Source: Thermoplasmata archaeon (GTDB lineage Archaea; Thermoplasmatota; Thermoplasmata; Thermoplasmatales; Thermoplasmataceae). Taken from it: a DNA stretch of 13,257 nt. Where the stretch lies: the NCBI GenBank assembly GCA_021811505.1, contig JAJZOM010000136.1:1-13257 (forward strand), written 5' to 3'. A program made the translations under genes and the position numbers. Below the pieces are notes generated by a model that did not search any database, had not been told where the DNA came from, and was given only the letters and a program-made list of their open reading frames with translations. Shown here in pieces: positions 5,971 through 12,593 of the stretch (its first letter is position 1; the number at the start of each line of letters is the position of its first letter).

Positions 5971-8526
5971 TCATGGTGGAAGCTGCCCCGTCTGTCCCTT
6001 TCTCAGCATAAGCCAATTCCTGAATGACTTGTATTCTATACGGATATCTACCAGAACTATAAGCAGAGGTATCAGATCGAACACGTAGAAGCCCGGAAAT
6101 ATCTGTTCAGTCAGAATGTTGTTGTGTATCACAGAAGATATTACCATTGCCGAGTTTTTCTCCATATTATTTATGCTCGTGATCAGGGGAGGGTTACCTA
6201 TCCCAACAACCTGCGGACTGCCGGTAACCGTGAAGGTTTTGTTGTTCATGGTATACGTAACCATTGGGCTCAGGATAACGTAAGATCCCGGATTCTTGAA
6301 ATAAAGCTCGAATTTGATCTGCTCACTTTGATACGGCCCGAGTGAAGGTATATTGCTCGACGAGACTTTGCCGGATGTAAGCACGACAGAGGAACTGTAG
6401 GAAGATAGTATACTGCTTTGGTTTATACTCAGGTTTGTCACAGTGTCGTTGTCATTCAACGTGACAGTTGTAACTATCCGGGCTGCGGTTTTATTGGTCA
6501 TTTTTACCGATATCGTAATCGGCATATTTGCAGGGAACGTCGCGTTGGTTTCAAAGGTCAGGTTTGAAAGGTTTATAGCTGAACCGTAGGGTATCGCCAT
6601 AACTGTATTATTTCCAGTCACGCCGGTCGTGTTGTTATTTGCCGGTGTTGTGGTGAACGTAAATGTCCGGTATATACTGGAAAGCGATCCTGAACTGCCG
6701 GAGGTTTCGTTCGGATACGCCAGGCTCAGTGCGTATATCACGGACGGGTTTGCAAAAGTAATATTTCCGTTGTAATTGAAAATAGCAGTCGCACTAATAT
6801 TGTGTCGGGATGAAGATGAGTGGAAAACATAGTTTTTATTGAAAAATCCACCCATGAATGCAATATCGGTGTATTTTATCACGCTGCTGTTAAGCTGGAT
6901 ACCGGAGAATGAGGGAATCGGAAGGCTAAGATTCCGGACGTTGATCACTCCGGAAATGAAGAATGACGCGTCAACGCTGGCAGGCGTGTAACCGGGCACG
7001 AGATATCCGGAAGACATCCCGTTCTTGAAAAGGTCCAGTATTCCACTGCCATTGAAGTTGGTGCTCATTTGCCCGGCCAGACCGTTTTCTGCGGTATACG
7101 AACTGGCATCAGCTGAAAATATGTATAAGGATATATTGCCGCCAGTTGAACCGAATAGCCCATTTCCTCCTGTAAACGATAGCAACTTAATGAGGCTGTG
7201 CCCTCCAGTTGCGTTTATGATATGTGCCGCCACGCTGTAGGCAGATGACGCTGTCTGTGCCTGATTTCCGGAATATGCACTTATGATCACTAACCGTGGT
7301 ATGGCCCCAAGGAAGTTGCTTGCAGTAGATGATGATCCTGCTGAAAGTCCATTTTGCGACATACCGCTGATCAGGGAGCTTAAGTTGTCAGATACCGCCA
7401 CTATTGTGAACAGTGAAGATTTAGCAGGTTGTGAAGCTTCCCACCCGGTTGTCGAGTTTAACTCCCCGAGGAATCCATACGTGTTGTAAACGTTTCCATA
7501 GGTTCCCACAATGCCTGAAGAGTAGTACAGCTGGGTCTGGTTTCCGATCTGAGTGGTATTTACGGTATTCGATCCTGCGTTGCCGAGGGTCCTGAACAAG
7601 TTTAGGTAAGTGTCTGCTGAAGCGTTTCCGGGTGTACTCACTGCCGCGGAATCCTGGTTGTGAGAAACTGCTTGCGCCATTCCTGAAGAGCCTGGTTGGG
7701 CATATCCGGCATTTCCCAGTTGAATAGCCATAGCTGAAAAGATTAGGATAGATATGACAAACATAACGTAGCGTGCCTGCCTGACCCTTTTCATCCTGAC
7801 TTTCTTTACTTTCTGCAATTTCTTCTTTTCCCTTCCTTTGTGATTCCCGCTGTTTCCATTCTGTTTCCGCGGTTCAATGATGAAGTGCAGTGCCCTTCCC
7901 GTGAAGTAGGCAGTCATTACCAGTATCACCAAGTTTAATATGAGGTAAGGAAGAAAAAGAGATATTATTCCGGGAATAAGGCCGGCAAGAGGTGTCATGG
8001 CACTGCCAGTGAGAGCTAGTGGACTGTAGCCAGTCAGCGGCAGTCCAGTTAATCCGGACAGGCTTCCAATCATGCCAAATAGCTGGATCAACCTTTGCAT
8101 AAGCGGTTCTGTCAATATAGATGATATACTGGTTCCCGGCGGCAGCGGTGGAATCCCCCCGATTTTTGCTGCTGACCCGGTTCCGAAAGGTAAACCAAGA
8201 TTAGCGCCAAGAAGCATAGACATAACTGTTAGCGATAAGAATGACCAGATAAGCATGTAAGTCGTAAAAGCAGCTCCTGCCGCTCTTCCACCCCTCCTTG
8301 CACCTATGCCTATGACGACACCAACTGTGATCCACACAGCGAAAAGAACCGGATGATTAATGGGATTTCCCAGGAGAAGATACAGGAGTGACAGCATGAG
8401 GGAAAACGATGGGCCGAATACAGGGCTTAACCAGTCTGTTAACTGCACATAGGCTGAAGCCAGTACATAGTATGCCATGAAGAGTGCGGCACTGACTCCC
8501 AGAATCAAACCAGTAAGTTTTCCCAT
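5971..8526 (-). CDS. Large multi-span membrane protein with sequon-rich extracytoplasmic domain
   Basis: This 851-residue protein begins with hydrophobic segments at about residues 4-26, 38-53, 58-76, 85-106 and 183-205. A very basic cytoplasmic loop follows (219-252: KKKLQKVKKVRMKRVRQ), then a membrane segment (252-271), an outer domain of roughly 540 residues (273-810), a final span (811-828) and a basic tail (829-851). The outer domain is Ser/Asn/Thr/Gly-rich with about 25 N-x-S/T sequons and almost no charge, as expected for a glycosylated surface protein in an acidophile. Residues 370-470 look alpha/beta-like (SSLFTIVAVSD, IPRLVIISAYSG, LYIFSADAS); residues 660-770 look like beta-sandwich. 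No enzyme motif was found. The divergent GT4 gene could act on the same envelope (inference). ATG 8526 is supported by a promoter about 30 bases upstream. Confidence 0.88.
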   Translation of the reverse strand: MGKLTGLILGVSAALFMAYYVLASAYVQLTDWLSPVFGPSFSLMLSLLYLLLGNPINHPVLFAVWITVGVVIGIGARRGGRAAGAAFTTYMLIWSFLSLTVMSMLLGANLGLPFGTGSAAKIGGIPPLPPGTSISSILTEPLMQRLIQLFGMIGSLSGLTGLPLTGYSPLALTGSAMTPLAGLIPGIISLFLPYLILNLVILVMTAYFTGRALHFIIEPRKQNGNSGNHKGREKKKLQKVKKVRMKRVRQARYVMFVISILIFSAMAIQLGNAGYAQPGSSGMAQAVSHNQDSAAVSTPGNASADTYLNLFRTLGNAGSNTVNTTQIGNQTQLYYSSGIVGTYGNVYNTYGFLGELNSTTGWEASQPAKSSLFTIVAVSDNLSSLISGMSQNGLSAGSSSTASNFLGAIPRLVIISAYSGNQAQTASSAYSVAAHIINATGGHSLIKLLSFTGGNGLFGSTGGNISLYIFSADASSYTAENGLAGQMSTNFNGSGILDLFKNGMSSGYLVPGYTPASVDASFFISGVINVRNLSLPIPSFSGIQLNSSVIKYTDIAFMGGFFNKNYVFHSSSSRHNISATAIFNYNGNITFANPSVIYALSLAYPNETSGSSGSLSSIYRTFTFTTTPANNNTTGVTGNNTVMAIPYGSAINLSNLTFETNATFPANMPITISVKMTNKTAARIVTTVTLNDNDTVTNLSINQSSILSSYSSSVVLTSGKVSSSNIPSLGPYQSEQIKFELYFKNPGSYVILSPMVTYTMNNKTFTVTGSPQVVGIGNPPLITSINNMEKNSAMVISSVIHNNILTEQIFPGFYVFDLIPLLIVLVDIRIEYKSFRNWLMLRKGQTGQLPP

Positions 8527-8547
8527 GATAAACTATATGACGAAATG

Positions 8548-8573
8548 TTGCCTAATAAAGTTTATTAAGGCAA
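8548..8573 (-). promoter_or_regulatory. Near-perfect palindrome over the promoter of the large membrane protein gene
   Basis: The arms are TTGCCTAATAAA (8548-8559) and TTTATTAAGGCAA (8561-8573). They are exact complements apart from one extra A in the right arm and a central G. The A/T core supplies a TATA-like CTTTATTAG on the minus strand about 30 bases upstream of ATG 8526. A bound dimeric regulator would therefore block TBP. The end of the palindrome overlaps a second short inverted repeat, GCAAGT (8570-8575) with ACTTGC (8584-8589). Confidence 0.5.
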
Positions 8574-8694
8574 GTATTTTCCAACTTGCAAGACATGTAA
8601 CACCATAACTCCCTGAATATTGATTTCGCAACAACTTTTCCAGCCGGTTATGAAATGCTGTTCACCTGTCATGTGAAAGCTTAAAATCACTGTA

Positions 8695-8710
8695 GCGTAT
8701 ATTATATAAG
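8695..8710 (+). promoter_or_regulatory. TATA box of the 47-residue microprotein gene
   Basis: The run GTATATTATATAAG is a strong archaeal TATA box centred near 8702, about 27 bases upstream of the TTG at 8729. This predicts transcription starting at or within a base or two of that codon. It is the best promoter match in the window and is the main argument that the short frame downstream is a gene. Confidence 0.5.
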
Positions 8711-8728
8711 CAATTGTGTGGTGAAACT

Positions 8729-8872
8729 TTGAAAGAGCTTACTAAAAAGGAAGTAAAAGTGATCAGAAAACTCCTGAGGAAGGGAGTAGAAGTCCCGCAG
8801 ATTTGCAAAGATTACGGTATACCTCCCGAGAACTGGAGAGATGTTTCAATAAAATATGACCTGTTCAAGTAA
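8729..8872 (+). CDS. 47-residue helix-turn-helix-like microprotein
   Basis: The frame runs from TTG 8729 to the TAA at 8870-8872. The peptide is basic: KELTKKEVKVIRKLLRKG, then VEVPQICKDYGIPPENWRDV and IKYDLFK. The pattern of a helix (VKVIRKLLRKG), a second helix (VPQICKDYGI) and a third (PPENWRDVSIKY) resembles the helix-turn-helix of transposase- or resolvase-type DNA-binding domains, where IRKLL-x-G-V-x-x-IC-x-x-YGI is typical. TTG 8729 is chosen because it coincides with the predicted transcription start; TTG 8714 is an in-frame alternative. It lies between two divergent envelope genes, 156 bases from a palindrome it could bind (inference). Not a known named family. Confidence 0.5.
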   Translation: MKELTKKEVKVIRKLLRKGVEVPQICKDYGIPPENWRDVSIKYDLFK

Positions 8873-8898
8873 TACCGAAACTACTTCGATATTTTATG

Positions 8899-8910
8899 CA
8901 TAATTTAAGT
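8899..8910 (+). promoter_or_regulatory. TATA-like element for the GT4 glycosyltransferase gene
   Basis: CATAATTTAAGT is centred about 37 bases upstream of ATG 8942, giving a leader of roughly ten bases. No Shine-Dalgarno motif lies before the ATG. Confidence 0.35.
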
Positions 8911-8941
8911 ATTGTTTCGAATTAACGGGATGTCCTGAAAC

Positions 8942-10057
8942 ATGAAAATAGGCCTCTTTACCACTACGTATTATCCTACTCCAGACGGTGTTTCACATTA
9001 CTTAAAGGATATAAAGCTGGAAATGGAACGTAGAGGACACGAGGTACACGTTTTTTCCTATACCGGAGACAGGAAAGAGAATAATGTACACATACCACCG
9101 ACACTACCGTTCCCGCTGTATACACAATACAGTTTCCCAATCAACCCGTTTCCAGTTTCCATGTACAGGTTAGCCCGCAGGATAGGATTCGATATAATAC
9201 ACATACATGATCCATTCATGGGGTCCATCGGCTTCCGCCTTTCAAAAGCCTTGAACGTTCCGGCTGTTGCCACTTTTCACACCGATTTCATCCAGATGAA
9301 GGAATCGGTGAATATGCCGTTCAGGAACACGCTGTTCAACCTTACATGGAAATATAACCTCTATCTTTACAGGAGATGCGATGCAGTACTCGCTCCAAGC
9401 ATAAAAACCCGGGATTACCTCAGATTGAATGGCGTAGAAAAGGCGGAGGAGCTACCGTTATTTGTAGATACAGATCGGTTCAATGCATTGGGTAAGTTGC
9501 AGAACGGATTCACGGTGCAGTTTCTCGGAAGGATAACCAGAGACAAAGGTGTGTTCAGGGTTCTGGACGTTGCACATTATCTCAGGGAAGATTCCGGCAT
9601 CAAGTTTGTAATTTCCGGAACCGGTCCCGAAGAAATAAATCTCAGGAATGAAATTATAAACAGGGGCCTGGAAAAAAGTGTTTCTCTTACAGGGTATGTG
9701 GACGAACCAATGAAAATAGATCTTCTTTCTTCTGCAGACCTGTTCATATACCCCTCAGACACAGACACCTTCGGTATATCTGTACTTGAAGCCATGTCTT
9801 CTGGAGTCCCGGCAATTGTCCCTAAGGATTTCCCACTGATCCAGTACGACGGCAGAGGTACATCCGGCATCGTAGGGATGGACTTCACCAATCCGCGCAA
9901 CATTGCCGAGATGATATCCGGGCTGAAGAACAGAAGAAGTGACCTCAAGGAACTCAATGAAGGCGCCAGGAATTTTGCCACTGCCAATTTCAGCAAAAAG
10001 AAACACTGTGACCGGCTTTTCGGTATATACGAACACCTCATCCACAGCAGAAATTAG
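8942..10057 (+). CDS. GT4-family (GT-B fold) glycosyltransferase
   Basis: This 371-residue protein transfers a sugar from a nucleotide-sugar donor to a lipid or glycan acceptor on the cytoplasmic face; the substrate cannot be read from the sequence. The N-terminal acceptor domain shows the GT4 glycine-loop region (LFTTTYYPTPDGVSHYL, residues 5-21), RGHEVHVFS, IIHIHDPF (85-92) and ATFHTDF. The C-terminal donor domain shows FLGRITRDKG (194-203), FVISGTGPE, GYVDEP and the signature SDTDTFGISVLEAMSSGVPA. In the E-x7-E motif the second Glu is E283 and the first is replaced by D275, a conservative change seen in other GT4 enzymes. Length is normal and no membrane segment is evident. It is divergent from the sequon-rich membrane protein. 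A T7 tract follows the stop. Confidence 0.93.
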   Translation: MKIGLFTTTYYPTPDGVSHYLKDIKLEMERRGHEVHVFSYTGDRKENNVHIPPTLPFPLYTQYSFPINPFPVSMYRLARRIGFDIIHIHDPFMGSIGFRLSKALNVPAVATFHTDFIQMKESVNMPFRNTLFNLTWKYNLYLYRRCDAVLAPSIKTRDYLRLNGVEKAEELPLFVDTDRFNALGKLQNGFTVQFLGRITRDKGVFRVLDVAHYLREDSGIKFVISGTGPEEINLRNEIINRGLEKSVSLTGYVDEPMKIDLLSSADLFIYPSDTDTFGISVLEAMSSGVPAIVPKDFPLIQYDGRGTSGIVGMDFTNPRNIAEMISGLKNRRSDLKELNEGARNFATANFSKKKHCDRLFGIYEHLIHSRN

Positions 10058-10064
10058 TTTTTTT
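10058..10064 (+). terminator. T7 tract after the glycosyltransferase gene
   Basis: Seven consecutive T residues begin immediately after the TAG stop. Archaeal RNA polymerase can terminate at such U-tracts without a hairpin. The next gene starts 21 bases further on without an obvious TATA box of its own, so termination may be partial. Confidence 0.45.
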
Positions 10065-10085
10065 GTTCCATTGCACATAATAGAT

Positions 10086-10619
10086 ATGCCAGAAATGGAT
10101 AGCAAGATCAGAATGCGGATCGGTAAGGACAGTGATCAGTTGACGCTCGTACTGTTCGCCATAATAACGGTTTTCGCACTCCTGTCCCTGGCAGTCTCAA
10201 CTTCCGTTTTCCTGGTAGTCGGTTTCCTGATGAACGGCTTCCAGCCTCTCGAAGAACTGTTATACTCAGTTATTGTTGTAACAAACCTGGTAACACTTTA
10301 CTTTTCGGCTATGGGAACCCTCCGGGGTTACAGAAAATTTGTTTCTTTCAGAAATGGCCGGCCGGATCGCACCGGTGTCGTAACCAGTGAAGTGAGGTCT
10401 GCTGAGCGGTTAACTGCTCCCGTCCTGAACCAGAACGAAGAACTCATACTGGAAATTCTCAGGAGGAATGGTGGACGGATGCTGCAGAACTCCATTGTCA
10501 GGGAGGTTAACATGTCCGGCCCCACGGTGACGCGAATACTTATTTCACTGGAAAATAAGGGAATGATAGAAAGAAAAAGACACGGCATGACCAACGAAAT
10601 ACTGCTGGAAGAACAATGA
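10086..10619 (+). CDS. Membrane-anchored winged helix-turn-helix regulator
   Basis: From ATG 10086 the protein has 177 residues. A basic N-terminus (KIRMRIGK) is followed by a long hydrophobic segment (19-49) and a second (58-78), then basic RGYRKF, which places both ends in the cytoplasm. Residues about 114-175 form a MarR-like winged helix: LNQNEELILEILRRNGGRML, a recognition helix within SGPTVTRILISLENKG, and a wing at ERKRHGMTNEIL. Membrane-tethered winged-helix proteins are common in archaea and may pass envelope signals to promoters. Starting further upstream would overlap the glycosyltransferase gene by over 100 bases, so the internal ATG is preferred. It precedes a palindrome cluster and the cupredoxin operon, its likeliest target (inference). 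Confidence 0.85.
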   Translation: MPEMDSKIRMRIGKDSDQLTLVLFAIITVFALLSLAVSTSVFLVVGFLMNGFQPLEELLYSVIVVTNLVTLYFSAMGTLRGYRKFVSFRNGRPDRTGVVTSEVRSAERLTAPVLNQNEELILEILRRNGGRMLQNSIVREVNMSGPTVTRILISLENKGMIERKRHGMTNEILLEEQ

Positions 10620-10624
10620 AAACA

Positions 10625-10657
10625 ATTTCATGAAATGCATTTCAGATAACTGTTATC
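10625..10657 (+). promoter_or_regulatory. Three palindromes upstream of the SHOCT-sulfocyanin operon
   Basis: Within 33 bases lie ATTTCATGAAAT (10625-10636, perfect), GAAATGCATTTC (10632-10643, perfect, overlapping the first) and GATAAC-T-GTTATC (10645-10657, perfect arms). They end 25 bases before ATG 10682. The overlapping ATTTC/GAAAT half-sites suggest a dimeric regulator binding side by side. I see no clear TATA box at the expected distance, so the exact promoter is uncertain. Confidence 0.4.
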
Positions 10658-10681
10658 AGCTTTTTCAGCATACTTAACTTT

Positions 10682-11038
10682 ATGAGAAATCAGACAGAGC
10701 AATTGATCTGGGTAATAATTGGAATTATCGCTATAATCGCGGTGCTGAGCCTGATTCCCCCGTTGCTATACAGGGGAAGTCTCCCTCTGACAGGATACGG
10801 AATGATGGGAGGATATCCGTACTATGGAATGTATATTTTCATGCCGGTAATGGCAATCGTTTCAGTACTGGTCATATTCCTCTTCATATATTTCCTGACT
10901 GAAAGCGTGCATGAGACTGGATTTACACATGATCATGGAGATCTTGACGCCCTGGAAATACTCAGGAGAAGGTATGCGAGGGGAGAAATAAACGAGAATG
11001 AGTATCGGGAAAAACTCAAGGAACTGAGGGGAAACTGA
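10682..11038 (+). CDS. Small two-span membrane protein with C-terminal SHOCT domain
   Basis: This 118-residue protein has membrane segments at about 8-28 and 51-73, joined by a Gly/Met/Tyr-rich loop (TGYGMMGGYPYYGM, 37-50). A His-containing stretch follows (ESVHETGFTHDHGD, 74-87; H77, H83, H85), then a SHOCT domain (LDALEILRRRYARGEINENEY, 88-108), a short helical oligomerisation module usually found at protein ends. It is joined to the cupredoxin gene by a one-base gap, so the two are co-transcribed. The Met- and His-rich parts would suit copper binding or delivery to the cupredoxin; this is inferred from composition and context only. Confidence 0.85.
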   Translation: MRNQTEQLIWVIIGIIAIIAVLSLIPPLLYRGSLPLTGYGMMGGYPYYGMYIFMPVMAIVSVLVIFLFIYFLTESVHETGFTHDHGDLDALEILRRRYARGEINENEYREKLKELRGN

Positions 11039-11039
11039 A

Positions 11040-11627
11040 ATGAACGCATACAAGGCATTTGCTGTGGCCTCAGTGGCTCTGCTCATCGTCGTAGCCGCCG
11101 CTTCATTCTTTGTATATCCTACGAACGCCAGGGAAGAGTATGGATACATAAGTCAGGGGCAGTTGTCTGCACTCGCTTTTACTGGAGCCAATGTATCCGT
11201 AAACGGAACAGGCAATAGCATATACATATCCGGCCCAGCAACAATTCTGGTTGAGACCGGTCCCATGAAAGCCAACGTCTCGATGTACTCATTCGAAATC
11301 TCCGGCATGATTAATCCCGAAATCATCGTGAAACAGGGGACCATATTGAAGTTCATAGTGGTCAACGTTGACAGCGATGCCAGCCACAACTTCGTCATAA
11401 CTTCAGCATCTCCGCCCTATACTTACATGTCCGGTGCAGGAATGATGGGTGGAGGAAACACCGGGATGTATGGTTCGTCAATGATGCTTTCACCGGCTTC
11501 CAACGGAAATCTCAACTACTACAATATGACTTCAACTTTCAACAGTGCTGGGACCCTGTGGTATCTATGCACTTATGCCGGGCACGCACAGAACGGGATG
11601 TACGGTAAGATTTCAGTGATCCCTTAA
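11040..11627 (+). CDS. Sulfocyanin-like membrane-anchored blue copper protein (cupredoxin)
   Basis: This 195-residue protein should carry electrons with a type 1 copper site on the outer face of the membrane, in a respiratory chain such as that feeding a terminal oxidase or iron oxidation (Sulfolobus homologue: SoxE). An N-terminal anchor spans about residues 7-25. The copper ligands are visible: H116 in DASHNFVIT, C177 in LWYLCTYAGHAQNGMYG, H182 and M187, giving C-x4-H-x4-M as in sulfocyanin and rusticyanin. Between the first His and the Cys lies a Met/Gly-rich insertion (MSGAGMMGGGNTGMYGSSMM, 130-149) with echoes in the partner membrane protein. Sequons at residues 51, 55, 79 and 162 fit extracytoplasmic location. 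Length is normal for sulfocyanins. It is second in a two-gene operon. Confidence 0.9.
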   Translation: MNAYKAFAVASVALLIVVAAASFFVYPTNAREEYGYISQGQLSALAFTGANVSVNGTGNSIYISGPATILVETGPMKANVSMYSFEISGMINPEIIVKQGTILKFIVVNVDSDASHNFVITSASPPYTYMSGAGMMGGGNTGMYGSSMMLSPASNGNLNYYNMTSTFNSAGTLWYLCTYAGHAQNGMYGKISVIP

Positions 11628-11631
11628 TTCA

Positions 11632-11637
11632 TTTTTT
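11632..11637 (+). terminator. T6 tract after the cupredoxin gene
   Basis: Six T residues lie four bases after the TAA stop in a T-rich stretch, the usual form of an archaeal terminator. It separates the operon from the reductase gene, which has its own promoter elements. Confidence 0.4.
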
Positions 11638-11642
11638 CTCGT

Positions 11643-11666
11643 AATTTCGAACTCGAAATTTTAATT
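11643..11666 (+). promoter_or_regulatory. 18-bp palindrome overlapping the TATA box of the reductase gene
   Basis: AATTTCGA (11643-11650) and TCGAAATT (11653-11660) are perfect 8-bp arms with a 2-base spacer. The right arm runs into AAATTTTAATT (11656-11666), a TATA-like element centred about 45 bases before ATG 11707. The position is that of an operator at which a dimeric repressor would exclude TBP. Confidence 0.45.
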
Positions 11667-11706
11667 GTTCAGCAAATTCCTTAAGCTCCTGCCATCTCAT
11701 CCACTT

Positions 11707-12558
11707 ATGTTCAAGGATCGCCTTCTTGAAAACAAGGTCATACTCATAACAGGAGGAGCTACCGGGCTTGGCAGAGCTATGGCTCTCCGATTCGGAGAAC
11801 TTGGTGCCTGCATTGGTATCATGAGCAGAAAGGAAGAGAACCTGAAAATAGCACATGAGGAATTCAAGTCTAAAGGGATAAAATCCAGCTACGCCGTGGG
11901 AGACGTCCGGAAACCTGATGAAATTAAAGCGGCCGTAGACAAAATTGAAAAGGAACTCGGGAAAATAAATGTGCTTATTAACAATGCTGCCGGGAATTTT
12001 ATAAGCCCAACCGAAAAACTTTCACCGAATGCAGTTGACAGCATTCTCGGCATTGTTTTGCACGGAACGATGTATTGCACCATAGAAATGGGAAAGAGAT
12101 GGATTGATAGGAAGATCAAAGGCACAGTGCTCAACATCGTAACGACGTATGCATTTTCAGGTTCCGGATATGTGGTCCCTTCAGCTGCCGCAAAAGCCGG
12201 TGTTCTGGCGGTAACAAGATCACTGGCTGCAGAGTGGGGGAAGTACGGAATTAGACATGTGGCAATTGCTCCCGGAGCATTCCCTACCGAAGGTGCATGG
12301 AGCAGGTTGGCACCAACGCCTGACCTTTCTGACAAAATGAAGGAGAAGATTCCGGCCGGAAGATTCGGAACTCCGGAAGAACTGGCAAACCTTGCGTCAT
12401 TCCTCATATCCGACCAGGCCTCATTCATAAACGGTGAAGCAGTAGTAATTGACGGCGGGGAATTTGTTGCATCTTCCGGACAGTTCAACTTTCTCTCAAG
12501 CGTAACAGATGAACAGTGGAATGATCTCCGGAAAATCACTGGTGGAAAAAAGTCCTGA
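11707..12558 (+). CDS. 2,4-dienoyl-CoA reductase, short-chain dehydrogenase type (DECR1-like)
   Basis: The 283-residue protein is a classical-size SDR that should reduce 2,4-dienoyl-CoA esters with NADPH during breakdown of unsaturated fatty acyl chains. Residues 10-22 hold the Rossmann glycine motif (TGGATGLG), residues 91-102 NNAAGNFISPTE. The usual SDR Tyr of YxxxK is Ser, but this matches mitochondrial DECR1. Its catalytic Asn, Tyr, Ser and Lys correspond in spacing to N97, Y148 (VTTYAFSGSG), S159 and K163 (VVPSAAAKAGV). RSLAAEWGKYGIR, GRFGTPEELANLASFL and the tail SSGQFNFLSSVTDEQW also follow that family. ATG 11707 is preferred to the upstream TTG 11665, which lies in the TATA region. 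Fatty-acid oxidation is inferred, since archaeal lipids lack fatty acids and no neighbouring pathway genes are seen. Confidence 0.9.
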   Translation: MFKDRLLENKVILITGGATGLGRAMALRFGELGACIGIMSRKEENLKIAHEEFKSKGIKSSYAVGDVRKPDEIKAAVDKIEKELGKINVLINNAAGNFISPTEKLSPNAVDSILGIVLHGTMYCTIEMGKRWIDRKIKGTVLNIVTTYAFSGSGYVVPSAAAKAGVLAVTRSLAAEWGKYGIRHVAIAPGAFPTEGAWSRLAPTPDLSDKMKEKIPAGRFGTPEELANLASFLISDQASFINGEAVVIDGGEFVASSGQFNFLSSVTDEQWNDLRKITGGKKS

Positions 12559-12560
12559 TT

Positions 12561-12593
12561 CCTGAACCCGCATTGAAAATGAGTTGATTCAGG
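12561..12593. other. Long-loop inverted repeat between convergent genes
   Basis: CCTGAA (12561-12566) pairs with TTCAGG (12588-12593) across a 21-base loop, in the 30-base gap between the converging reductase and metallopeptidase genes. It overlaps the stop codon of the latter. Six pairs and a long loop make it weak; it may mark a bidirectional 3' end. Confidence 0.2.

Noticed and set aside
9577..10041. Minus-strand 154-residue open frame inside the glycosyltransferase gene
   Set aside because: It is a Ser/Pro/Leu-rich shadow of a strongly supported gene on the other strand.
2201..11655. TTCGAA-containing sequences near several promoters (2202, 8916, 11646 regions)
   Set aside because: A six-base palindrome is expected a few times by chance in 13 kb, and spacing relative to TATA boxes is not constant.
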